In this document: piece by piece, positions 44,563 to 52,917 of the stretch
Layout: each line of letters begins with the position of its first letter
Position numbering within the stretch: position 1 is the stretch's first letter
Assembly: GCA_022710975.1 (NCBI GenBank)
Contig: JAKLGA010000007.1
Span: 282,451-346,450 of the forward strand
Length of the DNA: 64,000 nt
DNA from: Myxococcota bacterium
GTDB lineage: Bacteria; Myxococcota; B64-G9
Direction: 5' to 3'
Translations under genes and position numbers: made by a program
Notes under the pieces: model-generated
What the model was told of the DNA's origin: nothing
Seen by the model: the letters and a program-made list of their open reading frames with translations, nothing else
Database searches by the model: none

Positions 44563-45984
44563 TCAGGCCCTCAGGCGCACGACCGGGATGGCCTCGGCGA
44601 TGCCCTTCATGCGCGCCGCCTCCCGCCGCGGCGCCAGGCCCGCGGCCAGGCTGGCCGCCTCCACGCCGGGCGCCGCGTAGGTCTCCGCCGTGCAAACGAT
44701 CTCGCGGGCCTCGGCCAGGCCCTGAACCCGCGCGGCCAGGTTGACCGTGCGGCCGAAGTAGTCCAGCCGATCGTTCAGCTCGACCGCGATGCACGGCCCG
44801 GCGTGCAGCCCGATCTTCAGCACCAGCTCCTCGCGCCCGCCCAGGCGCCCGAGCGCGCGGTTCATGGCCACGGCCGCCTCCAGGGCGGGCTGAGGCTCGG
44901 CGAAGGAGGCCATGATCGCGTCCCCGATGGTCTTGACCACCGCGCCGCCGTGCGCGGCCACCGCCTCGCGCAGGCTGTCGAAGTGCTGACGCACCAGGTC
45001 GAAGGCCCGCAGGTCTCCGATGCGCTCGTACATCTCGGTCGAGCTCTTGAGATCGGTGAACAGCAGGGTCAGGCTCTTGAGCTCCAGGCCGCCCTCGGAG
45101 GGGATGCTCTCGGCCCGGAACAGCTCGCGGAACACCTGCGAGGTGAGCAGGCGCTTGCCGGTCAGGTAGGGCCTCAGGGTGTGGGCAGGCGGCGCCGCGC
45201 AGTGGCGTTCCTCGGGCGGCGGGAGGGGATCCGGGAAGAGCAGCAGCAGGGCGGCGTGCCGCGCGCGGTTCTGCAACGAGAGGACCGCGCGGCCCGCGCC
45301 GACCCGGCCCTGCTCGGGCACGGCCCGATCTTCGAGCAGCTCGGCGCGCAGCTCCCGCGCGCCGCCCTGGACGGCCTCGAAGTGGAGTGCGGCGTGGTTG
45401 GCCGGCGAGAGCAGGACGTAGCGGCCGGGCGCCAGGCTGATCGCCACGGTCTGGGACTCGCCGCGGGCCACCCGCCCGGACCAGATCGTCTTCTCGCCGA
45501 TGAACCTGCGCAGCAGGCTGTCCTGGCCCAGGCTCGAGGAGAACAGCACCGCGAACCCATCCCGGCCCACATCCAGGGCCTCGGGCTCGTGGAAGCGCAG
45601 GTGGCGCACGGACGGCGAGGCGGTGAACGCCACCTCGACGTTGTCGTCCAGCAGGCCCGCCACGGGAATCTGGCAGAGGTTGCAGCGCTGCTCGCGCGCC
45701 AGGCTGCGCAGGCCGGCGGCGGTGGTCAGGAACGAGGCGCAGGCCGGGCACAGCACGCCCCAGCTGAATTCGAGGACGCCGGCGTGGGTCGCGTGCAGGA
45801 ACAGATCGATGGCGGTCCGCTCGTCGAGACCCGCGGTCACGGCGTAGCGCAGCGGGCTCATCCTGTAGAGCTGCTCCTCCGGAGCGGCGCGCAGGTGCTC
45901 GGCGAAACGCGCCAGCGCCCCCGGGGAAAACTGCCCGCCGGCCTGCACCGCAGCCAGCCTGGCCTCGAGATCGGACGCCGCCAT
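44563..45984 (-). CDS. Class III adenylate/guanylate cyclase with N-terminal Cys-containing sensor (DUF5939-like)
   Basis: 473 residues, soluble. The N-terminal about 280 residues include CPAC (VLCPACASFL) and CNLC (QRCNLCQIPV), a possible zinc site, and a jelly-roll-like segment, resembling DUF5939. The cyclase domain from about residue 300 has LLFTDLKSSTEMYERIGD and VKTIGDAIMASFAEP with both metal Asps, IGLHAGPCIAVELND, and LDYFGRTVNLAARVQG. The Lys in VVKTIGD is compatible with ATP. GGGAGG precedes the ATG. It is divergent from the next gene, with 84 bp between them, and is a second cyclase beside the membrane-bound one at 9793. Confidence 0.87.
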   Translation of the reverse strand: MAASDLEARLAAVQAGGQFSPGALARFAEHLRAAPEEQLYRMSPLRYAVTAGLDERTAIDLFLHATHAGVLEFSWGVLCPACASFLTTAAGLRSLAREQRCNLCQIPVAGLLDDNVEVAFTASPSVRHLRFHEPEALDVGRDGFAVLFSSSLGQDSLLRRFIGEKTIWSGRVARGESQTVAISLAPGRYVLLSPANHAALHFEAVQGGARELRAELLEDRAVPEQGRVGAGRAVLSLQNRARHAALLLLFPDPLPPPEERHCAAPPAHTLRPYLTGKRLLTSQVFRELFRAESIPSEGGLELKSLTLLFTDLKSSTEMYERIGDLRAFDLVRQHFDSLREAVAAHGGAVVKTIGDAIMASFAEPQPALEAAVAMNRALGRLGGREELVLKIGLHAGPCIAVELNDRLDYFGRTVNLAARVQGLAEAREIVCTAETYAAPGVEAASLAAGLAPRREAARMKGIAEAIPVVRLRA

Positions 45985-46068
45985 GCCAACCTCCCGGGAT
46001 GAGAATAGAAAAACCTAGCGCCGAAGGGATGTCGGGCACAAGATGGGCCCAACCAGAAGGAGGGGTCC

Positions 46069-48297
46069 ATGGGAACCGAGGCACATCGTTTCACCTTCTT
46101 CCGTTCCGGAGGCGTGGACCAGGTGGTGCTGCGCACCGGGGCCGATCTCCTGGCCCTCGAGCAGCTCGACCGCAAGCTGTGGGTGGCCCTCTCCATGCCC
46201 ACGCACGGGATCGAGTTCGACACGCGCACCCTGGAGCTGCTCGACACCGACCACGACGGGCGCATCCGCGCCCCCGAGCTGCTGGCCGGAGTGGCGCTCG
46301 TGCAGGCGGCGCTGCGCGACCCGGAGCTGCTGCTCCAGGGGACCGCGAGCCTGCGCCTGGCGGACATGCGCGAGGGCGAGCTGCTCGACGCGGCCCGCGG
46401 GCTGCTGAAGGCGGCGGGCAAGGCCGGGGCCGACGCCCTGGAGCTCGAGCCGGTCGAGGCCGCGGTCAAGGCCCAGGCCAGCGCGCGGCTCAACGGCGAC
46501 GGGGTGGTGCCGCCCGCCAGCGCCCCGGACGAGAAGCTCAAGAAGGCCATCGAGGAGCTGGTCGCGCTGTTCGGCGGCGCGGACGACAAGGGCGGCGCCA
46601 AGGGCATCGACAAGCCCACCCTGGAGGCGCTGGACGCCCAGGCCAAGGCGCTGTCCGCCTGGCAGGCCAAGGGCCTCGCCGAGGCCGCCCTGCACCCCCT
46701 GGCCGCGGGCACGGACGCGGCCGCCGCCGCCCTGCAGGCGGTGCGCGCCAAGATCGAGGACTACTTCCTGCGCTGCCGCCTGGCCGCCTACGACACCCGG
46801 GCCGGGGCGATCATGCAGGGCGCCGAGGACGCGCTCAAGGCCCTGGCCGTGACCGAGCTCGCCGCGGGCTCCGCGGGGCTCAAGGCGCTGCCGCTCGCGC
46901 GCGTGGCGCCCGGCCAGCCGCTGCCGCTGTCGGAGGGGCTGAACCCGGCCTGGGCCGAGGCGCTGCGCGCGCTCCGGGACCGCGCGGTGCGGCCGCTGCT
47001 GGGGGCCAGCGCGGACAGCCTGGACGAGGCCGGCTTCCGCGCGCTGTGCGCGGCCCTCGACCCCTACCTGGCGCACCTGGCGTCCCGGCCGGCCACGCGG
47101 CTGACCGAGCTGTCCCCGGCGCGGCTGGCCGAGCTCACCGCGCCCGAGCTGCGCGCGGCCCTGGGGAAGCTGGTCGAGGAGGACTCGGCCCGGGCCCCGG
47201 AGGCCGCCCTGCCGACAAAGCTGGAGACCCTGCTGCGGCTCAAGCGCGACCTCGTGCGCCTGGCCCACAACTTCGTCAACTTCGGCGACTTCTACGGCCA
47301 GCGCAAGGCCGCCTTCAAGGTCGGCACGCTCTACCTGGACGGCAAGAGCATGGACCTGTGCGTGGACGTGACCGACGCGGCCAAGCACGCCACCATGGCG
47401 CCCATGTCCTCCACCTTCCTGCTCTACTGCGACTGCACGCGGGCGGGGTGCGCCAAGCGCACCATCGCCGCGGCCCTGACCGAGGGCAACCCGGACAACT
47501 TGCTGGTGGGCCGGAACGGGGTGTTCTACGACCGCCAGGGGCGCGACTGGGACGCCACCGTGACCCGCATCGTGTCCCAGCCCATCAGCATTCGCCAGGC
47601 CTTCTGGTCGCCCTACAAGAAGCTGGCCCGCATGATCGAGGAGCAGGCCGCCAAGCGCGCGGCCGCGGCCGAGGAGGCCTCCACCGCCAAGCTGGGCGCG
47701 ACGGCCGAGGGCGTGGTCAACGCGGACAAGGCCAAGCCCGCCGCGCCGGCCGACAAGCCCAAGCCCAAGATCGACGTGGGCACGGTGGCCGCCATCGGCG
47801 TGGCCGTGGGCGGCATCGGCGCCATGGTGACCGGCATCCTGAGCGCCTTCATGGGCCTGGGCATATGGATGCCGGTCGGCTTCCTGGGGCTGCTGCTCGT
47901 GTTCTCCGGGCCCAGCATGGTGCTGGCCTACCAGAAGCTCCGCCAGCGCAACCTGGGCCCGGTGCTGGACGCCAACGGCTGGGCCATCAACGTGCCGGTC
48001 AAGATCAACATCCCCTTCGGCCGGTCGCTGACCGCGGTGGCCGCCCTGCCCAAGGGCGCCAGCCGCACCACGCGCGATCCCTTCGCCGAGAAGAAGAAGC
48101 CCTGGTGGCTGTACATCACGCTCGCCGCCCTGGTCGTGCTGGCGTTGCTCTGGTACCTGGGCAAGCTGGACGGCTTCCTGCCCGAGGCCGCCCGCTCCAC
48201 CGCGCTGCTGGGGGCGAACGCCCCGGCCGCGAGCGGGGAGGCGCCGGCCGCCCCCGCGCCGCCCGCCGCGCCCGCCGCGCCAGCCCCCGCGCCCTGA
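46069..48297 (+). CDS. Conserved protein of unknown function with EF-hand-like loop and C-terminal membrane helices
   Basis: 742 residues, no family I can name. Near the N-terminus, LLDTDHDGRIRAPELLAGV matches an EF-hand calcium loop (D-x-D-x-D-G). The middle is mainly helical and Ala-rich. LVRLAHNFVNFGDFYGQRK and VGRNGVFYDRQGRDWDATVTRI are the most motif-like stretches. Two hydrophobic segments (about 570-620) and one near 685-700 would anchor it, followed by a long Pro/Ala tail. Similar proteins occur as orphans in Planctomycetes- and Bacteroidetes-type genomes, to my recollection. AAGGAGGGG precedes the ATG. Confidence 0.6.
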   Translation: MGTEAHRFTFFRSGGVDQVVLRTGADLLALEQLDRKLWVALSMPTHGIEFDTRTLELLDTDHDGRIRAPELLAGVALVQAALRDPELLLQGTASLRLADMREGELLDAARGLLKAAGKAGADALELEPVEAAVKAQASARLNGDGVVPPASAPDEKLKKAIEELVALFGGADDKGGAKGIDKPTLEALDAQAKALSAWQAKGLAEAALHPLAAGTDAAAAALQAVRAKIEDYFLRCRLAAYDTRAGAIMQGAEDALKALAVTELAAGSAGLKALPLARVAPGQPLPLSEGLNPAWAEALRALRDRAVRPLLGASADSLDEAGFRALCAALDPYLAHLASRPATRLTELSPARLAELTAPELRAALGKLVEEDSARAPEAALPTKLETLLRLKRDLVRLAHNFVNFGDFYGQRKAAFKVGTLYLDGKSMDLCVDVTDAAKHATMAPMSSTFLLYCDCTRAGCAKRTIAAALTEGNPDNLLVGRNGVFYDRQGRDWDATVTRIVSQPISIRQAFWSPYKKLARMIEEQAAKRAAAAEEASTAKLGATAEGVVNADKAKPAAPADKPKPKIDVGTVAAIGVAVGGIGAMVTGILSAFMGLGIWMPVGFLGLLLVFSGPSMVLAYQKLRQRNLGPVLDANGWAINVPVKINIPFGRSLTAVAALPKGASRTTRDPFAEKKKPWWLYITLAALVVLALLWYLGKLDGFLPEAARSTALLGANAPAASGEAPAAPAPPAAPAAPAPAP

Positions 48298-48347
48298 TCC
48301 AGGGACAATCCCCCCGGCCCGCGTGTTAACCAGGCGGAGGTGGAGCC

Positions 48348-49469
48348 ATGCGACACGAGGCGCTCCTGGTCTCTGGCCTGGCCCTGGGCCTGCTCGCGGG
48401 CTGCGGCGAGGAGGGTCCCCCGCCCGAGGCGGCGGTGCGGGCCACGCGCGATCTGGGCCTGGTGGAGAGCGCGGCCAGCATCCGCGGCCGGGACGGGGGC
48501 TACAGCCTGCTGCGGGACGGCCAGGCGGTGTTCTTCTTCGGAGACACCATCCTGGCCTCCCCGGGCGAGGACGGCTCCAGCTGGCGCAACAACACCTGCG
48601 CCGCCAGCGCGGATCTCGACGCCCGGGACGGGCTCGGCGGGTTCGTCGAGCGCGAGGACGCCCTGGGCGCGCCCGTGGAGTGCTTCCCGCGGACGGCCCA
48701 GGAGGCTGCCTTCAACCTGGCCCACCAGGGGGACCCCTGCCAGACGGAGCCCTGCGGCGCGCGCTACGCGGTCTGGCCCGGGGCGGTGGTGGACGATCCG
48801 GAGCGCGCGCGGGCGCTCGCCTTCTACCACCTGATCTACGCCGAGCCCGGGGACTTCAACTTCTCGCGGGTGGGCAGCTCGCTGGCGGTCTGGCCGGACG
48901 GCCAGGCAGCGCCCGAGCGGCCGGAGCTGGCCCCGGGCGCCGAGCACCCGACCCAGCTGTTCCCGCTCTCCGATCCGGCCTTCGGCTCGGCCGCCCTGGT
49001 CGACCAGGATCGGCTGTACGCCTACGCCTGCGAGACGGACTGGGTGGCCAAGCCCTGCCGGCTCGGGCGGGCGCCGCTCGCGGACGCGCTCGACCGCGCG
49101 CGCTGGGAGTTCTGGGCCGGGGAGGCGGGCTGGGTGGACGAGCCCGCGCGGGCGGAGCCGGTCATGGAGGGCAACGACATGCTGGCGGTCGGCTGGAACC
49201 GGCACCTCGAGCGCTTCCTGGCGGTCTACAACCAGCCGATGGATCACCGGGTCATGCTGCGCACCGCCCCGCGGCCCGAGGGGCCGTGGAGCGCGCCGCT
49301 CGAGGCCTTCGAGTGCCTGGCGCCGACCGAGGGCTCGGGCTGGATCTACGACGCCCTGCCCCACCCCGAGCTCGCGCGCGAGGACGGCCGGGTGCAGTAC
49401 CTGACCTTCTCCCGCGCCACGGGTTTCCTGATGTCCGAGCTGCGCCTGGTGGAGCTCGAGCTGGAGTGA
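48348..49469 (+). CDS. Secreted lipoprotein, DUF4185-like propeller
   Basis: 373 residues. The signal ends in GLALGLLAGCGEE (lipobox). The body resembles the DUF4185 group: FFFGDTILASPGEDGSSWRNN, then TCAASADLDAR, AVWPGAVVDD, MLAVGWNRHLERFLAVYNQP and YLTFSRATGF, with the repeating strand pattern of five-bladed glycoside-hydrolase-type propellers. It may bind or cut a polysaccharide, but catalytic residues cannot be assigned. GGAGGTGG precedes the ATG. It is followed by another unassigned lipoprotein gene. Confidence 0.65.
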   Translation: MRHEALLVSGLALGLLAGCGEEGPPPEAAVRATRDLGLVESAASIRGRDGGYSLLRDGQAVFFFGDTILASPGEDGSSWRNNTCAASADLDARDGLGGFVEREDALGAPVECFPRTAQEAAFNLAHQGDPCQTEPCGARYAVWPGAVVDDPERARALAFYHLIYAEPGDFNFSRVGSSLAVWPDGQAAPERPELAPGAEHPTQLFPLSDPAFGSAALVDQDRLYAYACETDWVAKPCRLGRAPLADALDRARWEFWAGEAGWVDEPARAEPVMEGNDMLAVGWNRHLERFLAVYNQPMDHRVMLRTAPRPEGPWSAPLEAFECLAPTEGSGWIYDALPHPELAREDGRVQYLTFSRATGFLMSELRLVELELE

Positions 49470-49554
49470 GTCAGGCCCGCCCGGGAATCGCACCTTCCCT
49501 CCAAAGCGGTTACAATGCCGGCACCGGACGGCGCGGTCCCTGCGAGGTGAAGGC

Positions 49555-51087
49555 ATGCGCGCGATCTCCCGTGTGATCCTGGTCCTGGCCAGCGGCCTGG
49601 CGGCCGCGTGCGGCGGTGGGGACGGAGGGCCCGAGACCGACCTGCCCATGGAGCTGCCCTTCGCCTACTCCCGGCCCGACGTGGGCGCGCCGCTCAGCCA
49701 GGCCGAGATCGCCGACTTCACCGCCGAGATCACCGGGCTGTGGCGCCGGGTGGACTACTTCACCTGGCTGCTGGAGACCACCCACGGCGTGGACGCGTCC
49801 ACCGGCCTGCCGGACTACCAGATCTGGTGGCACGACGTGGACGCGGTGAAGACGGGCGACCTGGTCACCTTCAAGAACGCCGCCCGCCACGGCGGCAGCC
49901 ACAACAACGCCGAGCCCACCTCGCTGGCGCTCACCCAGGCCATCGCCGGCCACCTGCTGACCGGCGATCCGGTCATGGGGGAAGCGGTCGAGCAGCTCGC
50001 CAGGAGCTTCACCGCGGTCATGGAGGGCTTCGTCCACGACCCGGCCGATCCGCTGCACTTCCTGATGAGCCGCAACATCGTGGCCCAGAACCACGCCTTC
50101 ACCCTGCCCAGCGGCAAGCGCAAGGCCGTCGACTACTCCGAGTGGTTCACCACCTACGAGGGCTGGAACGCGAACCGGGTGCACTACCCCGACAACCCCA
50201 CCTGGGGCGACCTGTACGTGACCACCATGCGCTCCAAGGACGACCTGCCCTGGATGTACCGGGCCACGGCCTGGCTCCCGTACGTCGTCGAGCTCAGCCC
50301 GGCGCCCGAGGTGCGCGAGGCGGCCGCGGAGGCGCTCGCGCACATGCAGGGCTTCGCCCAGGACATCGTGGACTCGGGCTGGCTCATCCGCACCAAGGAC
50401 GCCCAGGGCCAGCCCTACGTGCCCGACCAGGATCTGGCCACGTTCGTCGGCTACACCCTCGCGTTCCCGGACGCCGAGTGCGACGCGCGCCTGGCCACCG
50501 CGCTGGTGGCCGGCGGCACCCCGCTCGACCAGGACTGCGGCAGCGGCCAGGGCAGCCCCTACGATCTCATCGCCTGCAGCGGTCACTACTACAACTACTC
50601 CATCGTGGACGGCTTCCACCTGAACGCGGTGCACCTGAGCCTGACCCGGGGCCAGCCAGCCATGGCGCGCGAGCTGCTGGATGGCCTGGTCACGCGGCTC
50701 GAGCGCTACCAGGATCCCGCCAGCGGCGAGCCCGGCCAGAGCGATCCGAGCTGGGGCCGCGACCTGTCGGTGCTGCTGCTGGAGGCGGCCGCGCTCGGCC
50801 TGCCGCTCACCTCCCGGGAGGCCCGCGAGGTGCAGCGCTACCTGCTGGGCGCGGTGGAGCTGTACAGCGCCTTCCCCAACTGGGACCTGTGGGACGCGGG
50901 GGTGCCGGACGGGGTGTACGACTTCAGGAGCGGCTTCCAGCCCGCCCGGGTCCCGGAGGCGGTGCGGGTCGAGGAGCTCACCCTGCTGCTCGAGTACTGC
51001 TGGTCGCCCTTCCGCAACCCGGCCGGGGCGGCCCTCGTCGACTGCGCCGTGGTGGCCGACCCGGCCCGCTGGGGCGAGGGGCGTTGA
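49555..51087 (+). CDS. Secreted lipoprotein of unknown function, probably alpha-helical barrel
   Basis: 510 residues. A signal sequence with LAAACGGG lipobox is followed by a Trp/His/Tyr-rich, largely helical protein. WWHDVDAVKTGDLVTFKNAARHGGSHNNAEPTSLAL, SRNIVAQNHAFTLPSGKRK and CSGHYYNYSIVDGFHLNAVHLSL look like loops lining an active site, as in alpha/alpha-barrel polysaccharide lyases or glycosidases. I do not recognise the family, so this is only a structural guess. GAGGTGAAGG precedes the ATG and TACAAT lies at 49511. Its stop overlaps the next start by 1 bp. Confidence 0.55.
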   Translation: MRAISRVILVLASGLAAACGGGDGGPETDLPMELPFAYSRPDVGAPLSQAEIADFTAEITGLWRRVDYFTWLLETTHGVDASTGLPDYQIWWHDVDAVKTGDLVTFKNAARHGGSHNNAEPTSLALTQAIAGHLLTGDPVMGEAVEQLARSFTAVMEGFVHDPADPLHFLMSRNIVAQNHAFTLPSGKRKAVDYSEWFTTYEGWNANRVHYPDNPTWGDLYVTTMRSKDDLPWMYRATAWLPYVVELSPAPEVREAAAEALAHMQGFAQDIVDSGWLIRTKDAQGQPYVPDQDLATFVGYTLAFPDAECDARLATALVAGGTPLDQDCGSGQGSPYDLIACSGHYYNYSIVDGFHLNAVHLSLTRGQPAMARELLDGLVTRLERYQDPASGEPGQSDPSWGRDLSVLLLEAAALGLPLTSREAREVQRYLLGAVELYSAFPNWDLWDAGVPDGVYDFRSGFQPARVPEAVRVEELTLLLEYCWSPFRNPAGAALVDCAVVADPARWGEGR

Positions 51088-52031
51088 TGGCCGCGGACGA
51101 CCTGCAGGTCACGCCGCGGGTGCGGCGGCTGGCGTTCCGCATCGGCGGCATGCTGCTGGCGCTGCTCGCGCTGGCCGGCCTGGAGTGGCTGAACGAGACC
51201 ACGGGTCCGGACTACGCCCTGTCGTTCCTGTACCTGGCGCCGGTGGGCCTGACCGCCTGGTGGTTCGGGCGCGCGGCGGCGGTGGTGGTGGGGCTGTGCG
51301 CGGCCGCGGCCTGGTTCCTCTCGGAGCTGGCCTGGCGCCCGATCGACACGCCCATGGCGGTGCTGTGGAACACCCTCTCGCTGCTGGTCATCTTCGTCAG
51401 CGTGGGCCTGCTGGTGGGCCGCATCCGGCGCGATCGCGAGGCGATCCTGGCGGCCAACCGCAGGCTGTCGGAGCTGCTGGCCAGCGAGGCCACGCTGGCG
51501 CGCACCGATCCCATCACCGAGCTGCCCAACTGGCGCGCCTTCGAGGAGCAGCTCGGGCGCGAGATCGCCCGCGCCCGGCGGATCGGGCAGCCGCTGGGGG
51601 TGGGCTACCTGGATCTCGACAACTTCAAGCGGGTCAACGATCGCTTCGGCCACGGGGCCGGCGACGCCCTGCTGCGCAAGATCGCCCTGACCCTGCGGAC
51701 GGCGCTGCGCCCCGAGGACGCCCTGGCGCGCATGGGCGGCGACGAGTTCGCCTTCGTGCTGTCCGAGCCCCGGCCCGAGGCGCTGGAGGAGATCGGCGCC
51801 CGCCTGGTCGCGCAGGTGCGGGCGCTGGCCGAGGCCTACCCGGGTACCGACCTCGGGGCCAGCGTCGGGCTGGCCTGGGGCCCGACCCAGGGCCGCGGGC
51901 AGGAGGAGCTCATCCAGCGCGCGGACCAGGCCATGTACCAGGCCAAGCACGCGGGCAAGAACCGCGTCCAGGTGGTATCCTACGAACCCAGCCTCCCGAT
52001 CCCCGGGGGGCATGAAAGGAGCCCGCGATGA
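51087..52031 (+). CDS. Diguanylate cyclase (GGDEF) with N-terminal membrane domain
   Basis: 314-residue inner-membrane enzyme making c-di-GMP from two GTP. Four hydrophobic helices (about 18-112) form a sensor. A coiled coil (RDREAILAANRRLSELLA) leads to the GGDEF domain from about residue 150. GGDEF is intact at 217-221. RPED, five residues upstream, is the RxxD inhibitory site, so feedback by c-di-GMP is expected. DLDNFKRVNDRFGH supplies metal-binding residues. The start overlaps the preceding stop (TGATG). Confidence 0.92.
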   Translation: MAADDLQVTPRVRRLAFRIGGMLLALLALAGLEWLNETTGPDYALSFLYLAPVGLTAWWFGRAAAVVVGLCAAAAWFLSELAWRPIDTPMAVLWNTLSLLVIFVSVGLLVGRIRRDREAILAANRRLSELLASEATLARTDPITELPNWRAFEEQLGREIARARRIGQPLGVGYLDLDNFKRVNDRFGHGAGDALLRKIALTLRTALRPEDALARMGGDEFAFVLSEPRPEALEEIGARLVAQVRALAEAYPGTDLGASVGLAWGPTQGRGQEELIQRADQAMYQAKHAGKNRVQVVSYEPSLPIPGGHERSPR

Positions 52032-52237
52032 AGATCGGCGTGCGCAACAACCTGGTCGGCAAGGTGACCCAGATCAAGAAGGGCACGGTGATGTGCCAGG
52101 TCAAGGTCGCGGTGCCGGCCAAGAGCGTGATGGAGTCGGTCATGACCCTCGACTCGCTCAAGGCGCTGGCGCTGAAGAAGGGCGACAAGGTGCGCATCCT
52201 GGTCAAGGCCGTCAGCGTGCTGCTCATCAAGGACTGA
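52028..52237 (+). CDS. Molbindin-like (Mop/TOBE) oxyanion-binding protein
   Basis: 69-residue single TOBE domain, the usual length for a molbindin. MKIGVRNNLVGKVTQIKKGTVMCQVKV and KKGDKVRILVKAVSVLLIKD match the Mop fold. Such proteins form oligomers that hold molybdate or tungstate in the cytoplasm. The ATG overlaps the diguanylate cyclase stop by 4 bp (ATGA), so synthesis is coupled. No molybdenum-cofactor or Mod transport gene is adjacent. Confidence 0.88.
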   Translation: MKIGVRNNLVGKVTQIKKGTVMCQVKVAVPAKSVMESVMTLDSLKALALKKGDKVRILVKAVSVLLIKD

Positions 52238-52244
52238 GCGCGCC

Positions 52245-52916
52245 GTGGATCCCCAGGCTCCCGCGCGTCGCGCGCGCCAGCGGGGCCGGCTGCGGGCCTT
52301 CCTGGAGCGGCACCGCAGCCCGCGCCTGATGGTGCTGCTCATGGTCACCGCCACCGGGGCGGCCGGCCTGCTGGCCAGCTTCCTGGCGCTGCGGGCGGGG
52401 CTGATCTGGCCGCTGGCCCGCTGGCCCCTGGCCGTGGTCCTGGCCTACGGCGCCTTCCTGCTCCTGGTCCGGCTGTGGCTCGTGCACGAGGGCAGCCGCC
52501 AGACCGTGGCCCGCGCGCTGGGCGGCGAGGAGCCCGAGCCCGAGCCCTTCCCCGGAGCCCACCGGGACAAGGGCTCCTCGGGCGACGGCATCGACCTGCC
52601 CCTCGACGGCGACGAGGGCACCGCGATCCTGATGCTGCTGGTGGCCGCGGTGGTCGCGCTCGGCGCGGGCATCTACGTGGTGGTGATCGCGCCGGAGCTG
52701 CTGACCGAGGTGCTGCTCGACGCCGCGGTGAGCGCGGGCCTGTACCACCGGCTGCGCGGGACCCCGGGCGGGGACTGGCTGACCACGGCCTGGCGCCGCA
52801 CCCGCACCCCATTCCTGCTGGTGCTCGCGTTCTTCACCCTGGCCGGGCTGCTCCTCCAACTCGCCCTCCCCGAGGCGCACTCGCTGCGCGAGGTGATCAG
52901 GCACCTCTCCGGCTAG
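52245..52916 (+). CDS. Membrane protein of unknown function
   Basis: 223 residues. Two hydrophobic helices near 28-80 and two more near 128-150 and 195-210 are separated by an acidic loop (EEPEPEPFPG then GIDLPLDGDEG) and a basic loop (WRRTRTP). No catalytic motif is visible and I do not recognise a family. The GTG start lies 7 bp after the molbindin stop, and the fused RNA-modification gene starts 1 bp after this stop, so it seems to be part of a coupled run from 49555 to 54732. Confidence 0.65.
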   Translation: MDPQAPARRARQRGRLRAFLERHRSPRLMVLLMVTATGAAGLLASFLALRAGLIWPLARWPLAVVLAYGAFLLLVRLWLVHEGSRQTVARALGGEEPEPEPFPGAHRDKGSSGDGIDLPLDGDEGTAILMLLVAAVVALGAGIYVVVIAPELLTEVLLDAAVSAGLYHRLRGTPGGDWLTTAWRRTRTPFLLVLAFFTLAGLLLQLALPEAHSLREVIRHLSG

Positions 52917-52917
52917 C

